DNA of 64,000 nucleotides from Bacillus sp. WMMC1349 (GCF_013155385.1 NZ_JABJUQ010000007.1:974001-1038000); one strand, 5' to 3'. Positions 14,901 to 24,051 are shown, numbered from the stretch's first letter. Notes: generated by a model from the letters alone, not told the origin. A program made the numbers and translations.

Positions 14901-16915
14901 AGACTGGTAAGCGACTTATCCAATACTCCCTTTTTTATAAAAAAATTCTGATCTGTGCACTGCTCATGCTGGTCGTGGCTGTTTCAGCAGAACTGACAGG
15001 TCCGTTTATCGCAAAAAAGATGATTGATGAACACATTTTAGGAATTGAAAAAACATGGTATGAAGTCTCTGAAAAGAGTAAATACTCTGTTTCTTATAAA
15101 GGCAGGGAATATGTTAGGGAAGATAGAATGTCCTCTTCTGGTCGAAAACGTAAACAAGTTCACATTTTTCAAATCGGAATGGCGTACTATTTTGTTGATG
15201 AAGCGATACAGTTTGACGGTGAGCGAACGGTAATGAATGGGAGACTGCGGATACAAAGCGGGACCCAATCGGTGACCTATCCGACCGTCCGCCTCTCACC
15301 TGCTGAAGTGTATTCGTTTTATGAACCGGAAGTAGGCGGAATTGTCTCATTGGTTTTATTGTATTTTGGTCTCTTAATTTTCTCAATATTTTTCCACTAT
15401 GGTCAAGTGTATTTATTGCAGAAGAGTGCCAACCGAATTATTCAAAAAATGCGCAAAGATGTGTTCGCTAACATTCAAAAGTTACCCATTCCTTTTTTTG
15501 ATCATTTACCAGCTGGTAAAATTGTTGCGAGGGTGACCAATGATACCGAAGCAATCCGCGATCTTTATGTCACGGTATTATCTACATTTGTTTCAAAAAT
15601 CATTTATATGGTCGGAATTTTCATAGCACTGTTTATATTGGATGTGAGACTGGCAACGGTTTGTCTTGTAGTTATTCCGCTTATTGTAATTTGGTCAGTT
15701 GTCTACCGGCGTTTTGCAGCAGGTTACAATCATAAACTCCGATCAATCAACAGTGATATTAATGCGAAAGTGAATGAATCCATTCAAGGAATGACAATTA
15801 TTCAGGCGTTTCGTCGTCAAAAAGAGACAATGCGTGATTTTGAACAATTAAATAACAGTCATTTTCATTACCAAAATAAAATGCTTAGTTTGAATTGTTT
15901 ACTGTCACATAATTTAGTCAATTTTCTCAGAAATGGAATGTTTGTCGCATTAATTTGGTATTTTGGAGGAGCGGCCCTCAATGCAGAGGGAGTCATCTCG
16001 ATCGGTGTTTTATACGCATTTGTTGATTATTTGACGCGTCTAATTGAACCGATTAATGGCATTGTCAGTCAGTTTGCCAAACTTGAATTGGCCCGGGTTT
16101 CAGCGGAGCGTGTCTTTCAGCTTCTAGATGAGCCAGGTGTTGAAGTGACGGAAAAAAGCACCGAGAAAGTAAAAGGTCATGTGGTGTTTGAAAATGTCTC
16201 ATTTCGATATGATCAAGGTCATGATGTGTTAAAAAATATTTCATTCGAGGCGAAACCAGGCGAAACGATTGCATTAGTCGGTCATACAGGATCTGGAAAA
16301 AGTTCAATTTTGAATGTGCTGTTTCGCTTTTATGACATTCGTAAGGGTGATGTGAAAATCGATGGAAAAAGTATTTATGATGTTTCACAGCAACAAATTA
16401 GACAGTATTTAGGTATCGTATTACAGGATCCTTTCTTATTTACCGGAACGATTGCTTCAAATGTCAGCCTTGGCAATGAAGAGATCTCAAGGGAAAAAAT
16501 TGAAGACGCCTTAAAGCAAGTTGGGGCTGATCAATGGCTAACTCAGTTACGTAAAGGCCTTGATGAACCAGTGATAGAAAAAGGAGGGACGCTTTCTTCA
16601 GGACAAAGACAGCTGATCTCGTTTGCCAGAGCGCTTGCTTATGATCCAGCTATCCTCATTTTAGATGAGGCAACGGCAAATATCGATTCTGAAACAGAAG
16701 CCATTATTCAAAAGGCACTTGACGTGGTGAAAAAAGGACGAACAACTTTTATCATTGCCCACAGGTTGTCAACGATTAGAAATGCGAATCAAATCCTTGT
16801 TCTAGACAATGGAAATATCATTGAACAGGGGAATCATGAACAATTGATCAAACAGAAAGGCCAATACTACCAGATGTATGAACTTCAAAAAGGCGAGGGG
16901 ATCTGTGTTGGTTAG
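14897..16915 (+). CDS. yheH: ABC exporter half-transporter YheH (BmrD)
   Basis: 672 aa. As in BmrD, a large extracytoplasmic insertion (roughly residues 40-140, rich in charged and aromatic residues) interrupts the first helix pair. ATPase motifs: Walker A GHTGSGKSSI, Q-loop LQDPFLF, signature LSSGQRQLISFARAL, Walker B ILILDEATANID with the catalytic Glu. Starts at an ATG overlapping the yheI stop (ATGA), so the two halves are translationally coupled, as expected for an obligate heterodimeric multidrug exporter. Confidence 0.93.
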   Translation: MKTGKRLIQYSLFYKKILICALLMLVVAVSAELTGPFIAKKMIDEHILGIEKTWYEVSEKSKYSVSYKGREYVREDRMSSSGRKRKQVHIFQIGMAYYFVDEAIQFDGERTVMNGRLRIQSGTQSVTYPTVRLSPAEVYSFYEPEVGGIVSLVLLYFGLLIFSIFFHYGQVYLLQKSANRIIQKMRKDVFANIQKLPIPFFDHLPAGKIVARVTNDTEAIRDLYVTVLSTFVSKIIYMVGIFIALFILDVRLATVCLVVIPLIVIWSVVYRRFAAGYNHKLRSINSDINAKVNESIQGMTIIQAFRRQKETMRDFEQLNNSHFHYQNKMLSLNCLLSHNLVNFLRNGMFVALIWYFGGAALNAEGVISIGVLYAFVDYLTRLIEPINGIVSQFAKLELARVSAERVFQLLDEPGVEVTEKSTEKVKGHVVFENVSFRYDQGHDVLKNISFEAKPGETIALVGHTGSGKSSILNVLFRFYDIRKGDVKIDGKSIYDVSQQQIRQYLGIVLQDPFLFTGTIASNVSLGNEEISREKIEDALKQVGADQWLTQLRKGLDEPVIEKGGTLSSGQRQLISFARALAYDPAILILDEATANIDSETEAIIQKALDVVKKGRTTFIIAHRLSTIRNANQILVLDNGNIIEQGNHEQLIKQKGQYYQMYELQKGEGICVG

Positions 16916-16930
16916 CGAGTTTCCCCCTCG

Positions 16931-17059
16931 CTATTCAATAAGCCTGTCCGCCGAATCAGATTTTCCGCATGTGAGCGATTGAAAGACAACGTATTCATGC
17001 AAGAGCGAACAGCCAACAAATTGTATGAGTTCCCAGTTTATCGTTGTTACAAATTGCAT
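16931..17059 (-). CDS. small hypothetical protein at the yheF position
   Basis: 42-codon frame starting at an ATG with an excellent SD (AAAAGGAGGAG); begins MQFVTTINWELIQFVG and includes SLLHEYVVFQS. No domain is recognised. In B. subtilis a similarly small gene (yheF) lies on this strand just past yheH, so this may be its counterpart, but I cannot confirm the sequence match. An inverted repeat TAGCGAG/CTCGCTA covers its stop and the yheH stop. Confidence 0.55.
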   Translation of the reverse strand: MQFVTTINWELIQFVGCSLLHEYVVFQSLTCGKSDSADRLIE

Positions 17060-17180
17060 GCCGACTCCTCCTTTTAGAAGTTAGCATATGAACCAAGGGC
17101 GGAGTGGGTGTGGATTTTGTTTGAAATCATTGGAATTGCGAAAAATACAGGAAGATCAATACTGAAATTCGGAGAAAAGT

Positions 17181-17217
17181 CAGTGGAGGTATGTTTTTCC
17201 ACTGGCATTATTTTTTG
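17181..17217 (+). terminator. terminator-like hairpin
   Basis: CAGTGGA (17181-17187) / TCCACTG (17198-17204) followed by GCATTATTTTTT. Plus-strand orientation; it could end read-through from yheIH. Confidence 0.6.
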
Positions 17218-17840
17218 GGGGTTATTTCTCTCAGGTAACTACTATTGTTAAGTGGTTCAATAGAATGTTGTACGTTTAAACCTATATCCTTTATTGGTAA
17301 ACAATGCTTCCAAAATATTGAACAAACCCGAAACATTCAAATCCTGTTTCTAAGCTCTTTTGCAAGAGCTAAAGCTAAATCAACGCAATGACCTTGAGTT
17401 TCGGCATGCAGCAAATATAAGTGGTTGTTGTTAGCAAAAATATTACGAACAAACATTCTTATGAATGTTGAAAAAGAACGTATGTTCCTGTATAATTGAA
17501 GAAGGATAAACAAAACAACTGGACTTACAATAAAGATGATGTGAACAATCAAAAGTGGAAAAACCCAAAAAATTAATTATTATTTGTTCGAGCTTACTGT
17601 TTAAAGACTCCAGAATGATGTGTTACAGAACAACTGAACTATTGACCACTTAAATCTGTGGTCCCCAATCCCCATTTTTAAGATCATCCAAAAAAAATAG
17701 ACCTTTTTAACTTACTTCTTTAAGCGATCTTCATAAAATAGAGGCCTAGGGATCTATTCAGATCTTTTCTTAACTGTTCTAAAATTGAAGAGATATACAA
17801 TCATTCGGTGGATAAATCTGTATAATTCCTATTATTGAGG
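17218..17840. other. AT-rich spacer, no gene supported
   Basis: About 620 nt at the boundary between backbone and accessory DNA. A 71-codon minus-strand frame (17337-17552) has no ribosome site and no recognisable domain, so I leave it out. Composition is clearly more AT-rich than the yheIH genes. Confidence 0.6.
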
Positions 17841-17848
17841 TGAAACGA

Positions 17849-18280
17849 ATGAGTGATATAGGTATATTGAATGACATAAAAGGGGCAATTAGCGGACATT
17901 CGGAAGATTTAGAAGGCAAGATTGAAAAATTAAAAGCCGCAAAAAAAGAAATAGAAAAAGAACATGAAGAGGGCATTGTCCAGATTAGGCAGATCCTAAA
18001 CCCGCACCTTGACAAACAGTGGACTGGCGAATTAGCCACTGACTTTGATGAGGAACGAGATGTGGCACATACAAAGATGCATGATATTGTAAACGAGAAA
18101 TACTTAGATTATATCTCCACTATTGAAAGCAAGATTACCAGTTTGGAACATAAAAAAGGCTTTTTTGAGGGATTAGGAGGTCTAGTAGCGGAGGCAGATG
18201 ATTTAGTGAAAAAAGGAGAAAAAGCAGTTGATGATTTGAGCAATACAATAGGCAAACTTAAAAGAAAAATGGGCTGGTGA
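17849..18280 (+). CDS. ywqH: YwqH-like protein (DUF5082), type VII toxin accessory
   Basis: 143 aa, almost entirely helical, with long coiled-coil stretches (KIEKLKAAKKEIEKEHEEG) and a WTGELATDFDEERD segment resembling a WXG-type turn. Matches the small DUF5082 proteins encoded first in LXG toxin operons, which help recruit the toxin to the type VII (Yuk/Ess) secretion system. ATG 17849 follows GAGGTG at normal spacing; the GTG at 17840 is part of that SD. Overlaps the next gene's region by a TGA/GTG junction. Confidence 0.75.
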   Translation: MSDIGILNDIKGAISGHSEDLEGKIEKLKAAKKEIEKEHEEGIVQIRQILNPHLDKQWTGELATDFDEERDVAHTKMHDIVNEKYLDYISTIESKITSLEHKKGFFEGLGGLVAEADDLVKKGEKAVDDLSNTIGKLKRKMGW

Positions 18281-18285
18281 TTTCC

Positions 18286-18546
18286 ATGACGAAGATTAAA
18301 CTGAAACATGGTATTGTGATGAAAAAAATAAATACTGTCAAGAAAGCAGTAGAAGATTTAGAGTTGGCAAAAAAAGGATCTCACGGCAAAAACAAATTGT
18401 CCTACACAACAACATATAAAAGCCAAGAAGACTCCTTTATCAATATGCTGGACGGCTACAAACAAATTGTTCAACAAAATATCAAGGATGTAAAAGGTAA
18501 TGTTGATCTACTAAAAGAACAAGACGAGGCAATTGCCAGAAAATAA
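18286..18546 (+). CDS. ywqI: YwqI-like protein (DUF5344), type VII toxin accessory
   Basis: 86 aa, helical: KIKLKHGIVMKKINTVKKAV at the N-terminus and a conserved-looking NVDLLKEQDEAIARK end. DUF5344/YwqI proteins pair with YwqH-type proteins and bind the LXG domain as export chaperones. ATG 18286 is favoured over GTG 18277 because the GGTGAT of the ywqH stop region serves as its SD. Middle gene of the ywqH–ywqI–toxin operon, with 20 nt to the toxin gene. Confidence 0.72.
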   Translation: MTKIKLKHGIVMKKINTVKKAVEDLELAKKGSHGKNKLSYTTTYKSQEDSFINMLDGYKQIVQQNIKDVKGNVDLLKEQDEAIARK

Positions 18547-18566
18547 ACGGGGGAAAGGGAAATTCG

Positions 18567-20723
18567 ATGGCAAAAAATAAAAAGAAGAAAGATCATGGCA
18601 AAGATAATGAGTTAGACAGTTCAGCTAAAGTTTTTGAAGCCAGTACTTTAATTGAAAGAGCCGATCAACGAAAAAAAGATTATAAAAACCTGAAAGAGAA
18701 ACTTCAGACATTAAAAACAGCCTGTCTTGGAGTAGCCGATTTAGGCGATGATTTCACAGGAAAAGGCGCAGATAACATTAAAGAGTTTTTTAGAGGACAG
18801 GCTGAGGTTGTCGACAGTTGGATCAAACTTGCCGATATGCAGATTTCTTTTTTTAATGGGGTTTCTGGTGATATCAAAGACAAAAAACTGACCGATTCGT
18901 ACATTGAAATGTCTTTTTTAAAGACTGAATTGAAAAATGCAGATAAAAAATCCGATCAAATAGTTGACTCCCTTAAGAGTAACATGGATCGGATCATAGA
19001 CCGAGTGAATGATATCGTTGATCTGGATAAGTGGACTGACCACAATTATACAGTAGAGATGTCAAAAGCACAAACAACTCGGGAAAATGCAATTGATGCA
19101 GTAGACGATCTCGATAAATCTTTAACAGGCGAATACATAAGAGCTACGGCTGAAGCCAAGAGTGTCTCCGATAAATACAAAGCATTGATGCAGGCTACAA
19201 GTAATGGAAAAACCGCCTCTCCTATGTATTTTGATAAGAAAGCTTTTCACTCGAATAAGTCATATAAAGAAGCAATCAAAACCGACAAACAGGCGACTAC
19301 ATATATTAAAGCGAAAAAAGAGCAAGCAAAAGCAAGAGAACTGCAAGCAAAACAAGAAGAAGAAATGGAACGCCTGAAGAAACTGCAAGAAGAAGAAGAG
19401 AATAAGCCATGGTATCAAAAAACGTGGGAAACCGCCAAAAACTTCACAGGCGAGATAAGTGGAGCTTATGATATAGAAAGAGCAGCTACAGGCGTTGACC
19501 CAGTCACAGGTGAAAAACTGACACCCGCTGAACGTGTAGCAGCCGGAGCAATGGCCACAGCTGGATTCATTCCAGTTGTCGGTTGGGCTGGTCGTGCCGC
19601 AAAAGGCGGAAAGGCTATCTATAAAACAGCAAAAACCTTTAGTGCCGCTGAACATGCACTATCAGCCTATAAAACGACAAAAGGCATGCAAGTCCTAAAA
19701 ATGACGGAAATGGGCGCCTACGGCCTTGCTGCTTCAAACGGCTTTAGTGAAGCCCTTACGGGTAAAGATATGTTTGGTCAGAAAGTGTCAAAGGAAAAAC
19801 AAGCACAAGGCTTTATTGACGCAACATTAAATATGGTCGGGGCAAAAGCCGCAGCTGGAACAAGAGCTGTAAGTGGGACAACCAGAGCCGCAACCAGGAC
19901 AAAAAACGTAGTCAAACCAAGTCAAAGAATGACCCATCTGATTAAAGCAGCAACTAAAAAATACCCGCTTGCGAAATCACCGATAGATGTTATTATGAAA
20001 CAAACAAAGAAAATGCTTAAACATGTAGGACGTATCAAAGTTCCTGTAAAGCCAAGATTGCATGTACATCAGCCGGTTGCCGCAACAGGGCATCACATCG
20101 GTATACCGAGCATCCATATGCATGTTGAGAAAAAGACTTTAGGTGAAATCGGCCATGGCATTATGAAGTTTGCTCGTGGTACGGGTACTAAGACTGTTGA
20201 GAAGGATGTTGGTAAAGGGACTAAGGGTACGGGTAAAGTATATCCAACTAGACAAATAGATTCAGTAACAGAAGCGCATATAATTGATAGAGTGAAGGAA
20301 CTAAGAGGAAATTTATCGAGTAAATATAAGAAATCTGGTAATTTTGCTGTTGCCGAAGTGGATGTCAGTGGGATAAGCAAATCGGAATTTTATGCTCAAA
20401 GTAGCATAAATGAACTTAAGGGAAGTCTTGTGCATAAGGTGCCTGATATTTCTTTACAACCTGAAAATCCAATGTTTAAGGCTACAGAAGCAGTTGGTAA
20501 AAATGGATTTAATTATTTAAGGAATACAGATACGGAGTATAAAATACTAAATGATATAGCTTCTAGGCTTGGGGATAATACACAAGCTAGTGGTAGAATT
20601 AAGTTATTTACAGAATTGGATACTTGCGACAGTTGTAATAAAGTTATAGCAGAGTTTGCAGCTAAATATAAAAATATTGAATTAGAAGTCGTACACAACA
20701 ATGGTAATAGAATTATTCCTTAA
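18567..20723 (+). CDS. LXG-domain polymorphic toxin with C-terminal deaminase-like domain
   Basis: 718 aa. LXG domain about residues 20-230 (GDDFTGKGADNIKEFF); charged coiled coil 230-285; pre-toxin TG region about 300-375 (GVDPVTGEKLTPAERVAAG, FIPVVGWAGRAAKGG); linker; toxin domain about 580-718. The last 65 residues carry D-T-E (655-657), a G-R-I-K-L-F-T strand and TCDSC (687-690), the layout of cytidine-deaminase-fold toxins related to the BURPS668_1122 family. The usual His of HxE reads Asp here. Likely exported by a type VII system to attack nucleic acid of competitors. SD GGGGGAAAGGG before ATG; same operon as ywqH/ywqI-like genes; immunity gene follows by 26 nt. Confidence 0.8.
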   Translation: MAKNKKKKDHGKDNELDSSAKVFEASTLIERADQRKKDYKNLKEKLQTLKTACLGVADLGDDFTGKGADNIKEFFRGQAEVVDSWIKLADMQISFFNGVSGDIKDKKLTDSYIEMSFLKTELKNADKKSDQIVDSLKSNMDRIIDRVNDIVDLDKWTDHNYTVEMSKAQTTRENAIDAVDDLDKSLTGEYIRATAEAKSVSDKYKALMQATSNGKTASPMYFDKKAFHSNKSYKEAIKTDKQATTYIKAKKEQAKARELQAKQEEEMERLKKLQEEEENKPWYQKTWETAKNFTGEISGAYDIERAATGVDPVTGEKLTPAERVAAGAMATAGFIPVVGWAGRAAKGGKAIYKTAKTFSAAEHALSAYKTTKGMQVLKMTEMGAYGLAASNGFSEALTGKDMFGQKVSKEKQAQGFIDATLNMVGAKAAAGTRAVSGTTRAATRTKNVVKPSQRMTHLIKAATKKYPLAKSPIDVIMKQTKKMLKHVGRIKVPVKPRLHVHQPVAATGHHIGIPSIHMHVEKKTLGEIGHGIMKFARGTGTKTVEKDVGKGTKGTGKVYPTRQIDSVTEAHIIDRVKELRGNLSSKYKKSGNFAVAEVDVSGISKSEFYAQSSINELKGSLVHKVPDISLQPENPMFKATEAVGKNGFNYLRNTDTEYKILNDIASRLGDNTQASGRIKLFTELDTCDSCNKVIAEFAAKYKNIELEVVHNNGNRIIP

Positions 20724-20749
20724 ACTAAATTCTTTGGAGGAAAGTAATT

Positions 20750-21106
20750 ATGAAAGATTGGGAGTATAATGAATTATTTGAAGCAATTCAGGAGACATAT
20801 GAAGAGTTGTTAGATGAAGATAGGGGATATAAGTATGCTATAGCAAAACTATCAGATGAGTTTGATAACTTAGGTAAGATAGAAGATGTTATTGTGGATA
20901 CTGCTATTGGTGAGATTGCAATTGGACATGATAAAGTTTTTATTGGGCTTATTGAAGGTATAACAAGGAGATTAAGCAAGTTTAAAGATATAGATGCTTC
21001 AAATGAACTGACAAAAGAGGAAATAGCAGATTTAACTAATAGGATAGAAAAAGTATTAGTGGGTCTTAGTAAAGTTGAGATAGATTATAACCCATCTGCC
21101 GAGTAA
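20750..21106 (+). CDS. probable immunity protein for the deaminase-like toxin
   Basis: 118-aa acidic protein (many Glu/Asp, MKDWEYNELFEAIQETYEEL) with no recognised domain. It follows the toxin gene by 26 nt behind GGAGGAAAG, on the same strand, and is followed by a terminator, which is the standard place of the cognate immunity gene. Very AT-rich codon use, like the toxin tip and unlike the LXG part. Function is inferred from position only. Confidence 0.65.
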   Translation: MKDWEYNELFEAIQETYEELLDEDRGYKYAIAKLSDEFDNLGKIEDVIVDTAIGEIAIGHDKVFIGLIEGITRRLSKFKDIDASNELTKEEIADLTNRIEKVLVGLSKVEIDYNPSAE

Positions 21107-21142
21107 GTTATATTAGCTTCTCAACATTAGATAACTATAAGG

Positions 21143-21181
21143 AGCACTTGATTGTCTTTTTAGGCAACAAGTGCTTTTTTT
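21143..21181 (+). terminator. terminator after the toxin–immunity pair
   Basis: AGCACTTG (21143-21150) / CAAGTGCT (21168-21175) followed by seven T. Confidence 0.85.
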
Positions 21182-21338
21182 GTAAGGAGTCATTGTTTTG
21201 GATAACAAAAATAACTGTATGAAATTCACAACTCATGAAGGTAGTACCATCACGGCATTCTGTTTTAGTACAGTGTTTATGAAAATAATAAGATAAGAGG
21301 CGAGATGACATTTTACATGTCAATAGGACTTTATGGTA

Positions 21339-21538
21339 CTGCAAAACCAACAAACTAAAGACAATGAGAAAGCTCGTAATGTTAAAAGTGGTAACGATAC
21401 GGATACAAAAAGATAGTGAAACTTTTAAAAGATAAAAATTTCCAGAAAGCAATAGATAAAGGGTTGAAATATTTGGGTGAAAAACCCATCTTTAAAAAGT
21501 TATTAAGGAGTGGAACAGTAGGAACATGGAATATATGA
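21339..21538 (+). pseudogene. remnant of a second LXG toxin C-terminus
   Basis: Two adjoining frames read as one broken protein tail: frame A (21339-21416) gives QQTKDNEKARNVKSGND, frame B (21395-21538) gives KDKNFQKAIDKGLKYLGEKP and ends KKLLRSGTVGTWNI. A frameshift around 21395-21416 joins them. The stop overlaps the ATG of the next gene by 13 nt, as toxin and immunity genes often do. No start or secretion domain is left. Confidence 0.6.
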
Positions 21539-22011
21539 ATATAAATATGAAAAAGTTGAAAGATAGGTTATGTAATGATTTAAACGCAATTAAAAATATT
21601 GATGTTTCACAGATAGAAAATATTAAAACACCAAATATTGTTGAAGTTCGTGAATGCTTTATTCTTGATATAAAAAACAATTTAAATACTAAAAATATTA
21701 ATTGGGAAAGAGTAATGAAATTTCATCGAGATAAAACAGGTTATGAGGCATCTTGTAATGAACTCAGAGTCAATGATTATATTCAGAATACAGATGAAAC
21801 AACTGTCCTTCTATACGCATTTGAAATGATGGATGGTTGGGAAAAACAACTTAAAGATAGATTTCCGCAGCATAAATTTATCTTAATACTAAGCTATGAC
21901 CAAGGATATGCTACTTTACGATTTCATAAAAAAAGAGAGGATGAAAGTAATTGGTTGAGTGCAGACTTGGAAAAATATAAGCAGCAAGCAATTTTAGTAA
22001 AGGAACTATAA
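21526..22011 (+). CDS. orphan immunity-type protein
   Basis: 161 aa, no recognised domain; a Lys/Asn/Ile-rich N-terminal half and a C-terminal half with aromatic beta-strand pattern (HKFILILSYDQGYATLRFH). It begins inside the last codons of the toxin remnant and is closed by its own terminator at 22081. The best reading is the immunity gene kept after its toxin decayed; retained immunity against kin toxins is common. The start ATG lacks a close SD (AAGGAG lies 15 nt away), consistent with former coupling. Confidence 0.55.
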   Translation: MEYMNINMKKLKDRLCNDLNAIKNIDVSQIENIKTPNIVEVRECFILDIKNNLNTKNINWERVMKFHRDKTGYEASCNELRVNDYIQNTDETTVLLYAFEMMDGWEKQLKDRFPQHKFILILSYDQGYATLRFHKKREDESNWLSADLEKYKQQAILVKEL

Positions 22012-22080
22012 TCTGAAGCTTCTTTTTAGAAAATTGTGCTTTAATCTTATGACTAAAAGGATTTGCATTCTCTATGTAAG

Positions 22081-22134
22081 CTAAACTGTGTAAGTGAAAG
22101 AGCGTACAGCTCTACTTCACAGTTTAGTTTTTTT
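22081..22134 (+). terminator. strong terminator after the 161-aa gene
   Basis: CTAAACTGTG (22081-22090) pairs perfectly with CACAGTTTAG (22118-22127), with inner complementarity AGAGC/GCTCT and a T-run. Confidence 0.88.
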
Positions 22135-22211
22135 ATTATTAAACTATGAATATATGAATGATCCATAAGCAAGAATTACTGAATAACTGTCTATTTTTAT
22201 TTTCATCCTAC

Positions 22212-22707
22212 AGAAAGAGCAGCTACAGGGGTTGACCCAGTCACAGGTGAAAAACTGACACCCGCTGAACGTGTAGCAGCCGCAGCAATGGCCACAGCTG
22301 GATTCATTCCGGTTGTCGGGTGGGCTGGTCGTGCCGCTAAAGGTGGAAGAGCCATTTATAAAACAGCAAAAACCTTTAGTGCCGCTGAACATGCACTATC
22401 AGCCTATAAAACAACCAAGGGTATGCAAGTCCTAAAAATGACGGAAATGGGCGCATACGGCCTTGTCGCTTCAAACGGTTTTAGTGAAACCTTCACAGGT
22501 AAAGATATGTTTGGTCAGAAAGTGTCAAAGGAAAAACAAGCACAAGGCTTTATTGACGCAACATTAAGTATGGTCGGGGCAAAAGCCGCAGCTGGAACAA
22601 ATCACAGTGCCCATCTGGCTACAGTAGCAACTAAGAGATACCCTGTGGATTGTATTGGTAAAAAAGTGTTCATTTTTATTTGGCAGAAACTGTTGAATTT
22701 AGTTTAG
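22212..22707 (+). pseudogene. second copy of the LXG toxin pre-toxin region (fragment)
   Basis: From AGAAAGAGCAGCTACAGG onward this is nearly identical to 19476-19870 of the intact toxin (same pre-toxin TG segment, FIPVVGWAGRAAKGG, MTEMGAYGL, KEKQAQGFIDATL), then diverges after AAAGTN and stops at 22707. There is no LXG part and no toxin domain. It marks a former toxin gene or a displaced C-terminal cassette created by recombination within the conserved middle segment. Confidence 0.85.
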
Positions 22708-22764
22708 CAGTTACAAATGGCTAGATACCGCAATGATCGATCTGTTTTTGGTATATTTAAAGTA

Positions 22765-22890
22765 GGAAAACAAGTACAAGGCTTTATTAATGCTATATTA
22801 AGTATGGGCATGGCAAGAGCGCAGTCAGGACAAAAAACGTAGCCAAGCCAAATCGAGCATGGTCCATCTAATTAAAGCAACGAGTTATAC
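22765..22890 (+). pseudogene. third, heavily decayed copy of the pre-toxin segment
   Basis: Reads GKQVQGFINAILSMG, corresponding to KEKQAQGFIDATLNMVG of the intact toxin, then AQSGQKT followed by a stop and recognisable DNA matching the RTKNVVKPSQ…MTHLIKA region. Multiple frameshifts. Confidence 0.65.
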
Positions 22891-22943
22891 TTGATAAATA
22901 TTTAAAACAACTTCATATTATGAGATAATACCAGGGGGTTTTT

Positions 22944-23297
22944 ATGAGACAGGAAGTGAAGTTACCAGAAACTAGAATTCAGCCTTTAAGAATACCTAAA
23001 GGATGGACTATTGTTCATAATAGTTTTCGGGAAATAGACCCAAAGTTTTTAGTATCCGATGATGAAAGGTGGCTTCTCTTTACTCAAGATCTGCTACAAT
23101 TACATTTTTCGAAAAAAGCATTAATTCTTGACATGGGTTGGTATCCTGATGCATCGGAAAAAGGTAGTTATCAATTGGTGATCATACAAAATGAAGATTG
23201 GGAACACCCTTTAATAGAATTTGATTCAAGTGATTACTATGAAGTAGTTGAAAACATAGAAAAGTATTTGAATCAAATAACAAATCATCAACTATAG
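22944..23297 (+). CDS. orphan immunity-type protein
   Basis: 117 aa, no domain recognised with certainty; mixed alpha/beta, Trp-rich in the middle (DDERWLLFTQDLLQLHF, LILDMGWYPDA, NEDWEHPLIEFDSSD). SD GGGGG five nt before the ATG. It follows the third pre-toxin remnant on the same strand, so an immunity role left over from a lost toxin is the likeliest reading. Closed by the dispersed repeat at 23336. Confidence 0.5.
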   Translation: MRQEVKLPETRIQPLRIPKGWTIVHNSFREIDPKFLVSDDERWLLFTQDLLQLHFSKKALILDMGWYPDASEKGSYQLVIIQNEDWEHPLIEFDSSDYYEVVENIEKYLNQITNHQL

Positions 23298-23335
23298 TTG
23301 TTTTTGACCTCAAACAATTTAAAGATATGTTTAGG

Positions 23336-23475
23336 GGAGCTGTCTAAAAAGTCCTTTATCAACATGAATCAGAGGGAATGGCGAGACTCCCGCGGAAAGT
23401 GAGCAAATTTCCCGATTTTTATTCATGCACCACTATTTTCAGAGCACCCTTGAGTGTCTGCAACTATGGCGGGAA
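23336..23475. repeat. dispersed repeat, copy A
   Basis: Shares TCAACATGAATCAGAG, then GAGAC.CC, CGCGGAAAG.GAGCA and a TTCAGGACACCC-like end with 41580-41700. It belongs to the GC-richer noncoding repeats scattered between Bacillus genes. Copy A is shortened compared with copy B. Confidence 0.7.
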
Positions 23476-23562
23476 TGTGAAGGGTGGTCAGGAGGGTTCT
23501 CATGAGACTGCTGATGTTATTCATTCATTTAGGTGGAAACAAATTATGGGGAGATGGTTTAG

Positions 23563-24051
23563 ATGTGTATTATAAAATGGAGAACATGGGATGAACCAGT
23601 GACTAAGGAAGAAGTAGAGAATGTTGGAGAAAAATTAGGAGTGAAATTTCCTTTAGATTATATAGAAGTAGCTATGAATTATAATGGGGGGCATGTAAGC
23701 CATAAGTTATTTCAAGTTGAAGGAAAAGAAAAGGTATTCGGAACATTACTAACATATGACAATGAAGGTGATGAGTATATACTAGACATTTTCAATGATT
23801 ATAAGGATACACTTCCAAAAAAGATCGTTCCTTTTGCTTTCGATCCTTCTGGAAACTTAATATGTTTTGATTATAAAGATCATGAAGACCAGCCAATTAT
23901 AGTTTTCTGGGAACATGAAAATGCTTGGGAAAAAGAAGTCTTGATACGAGAAGAAGGTTTAACAGAAGAGCAGGCTGAAGATCGTGCAAGAGAAAATATA
24001 TGTTCCGTCGCAGCAACATTTACGGAGTTTCTTGCTCTGTTACATAACTAA
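23563..24051 (+). CDS. SMI1/KNR4 (SUKH) family immunity-type protein
   Basis: 162 aa. N-terminal PVTKEEVENVGEKLGVKFPLDYIEVAMNYNGG is the SUKH hallmark helix, followed by VEGKEKVFGTLLTYDN, PFAFDPSGNLICFDY and a C-terminal helix ATFTEFLALL. SUKH proteins are widespread immunity proteins against nuclease and deaminase toxins. SD GGGGAGATGG before ATG 23563. Last member of the toxin/immunity island; no partner toxin remains next to it. Confidence 0.8.
   Translation: MCIIKWRTWDEPVTKEEVENVGEKLGVKFPLDYIEVAMNYNGGHVSHKLFQVEGKEKVFGTLLTYDNEGDEYILDIFNDYKDTLPKKIVPFAFDPSGNLICFDYKDHEDQPIIVFWEHENAWEKEVLIREEGLTEEQAEDRARENICSVAATFTEFLALLHN

Noticed and set aside
17337..17552. 71-codon minus-strand frame with two hydrophobic stretches
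   Set aside because: No ribosome binding site, no recognisable family and very AT-rich sequence where long chance frames are common.
23378..23575. 65-codon frame before the SUKH gene
   Set aside because: It lies in the dispersed repeat and has no ribosome site; the SUKH gene start overlaps its end.
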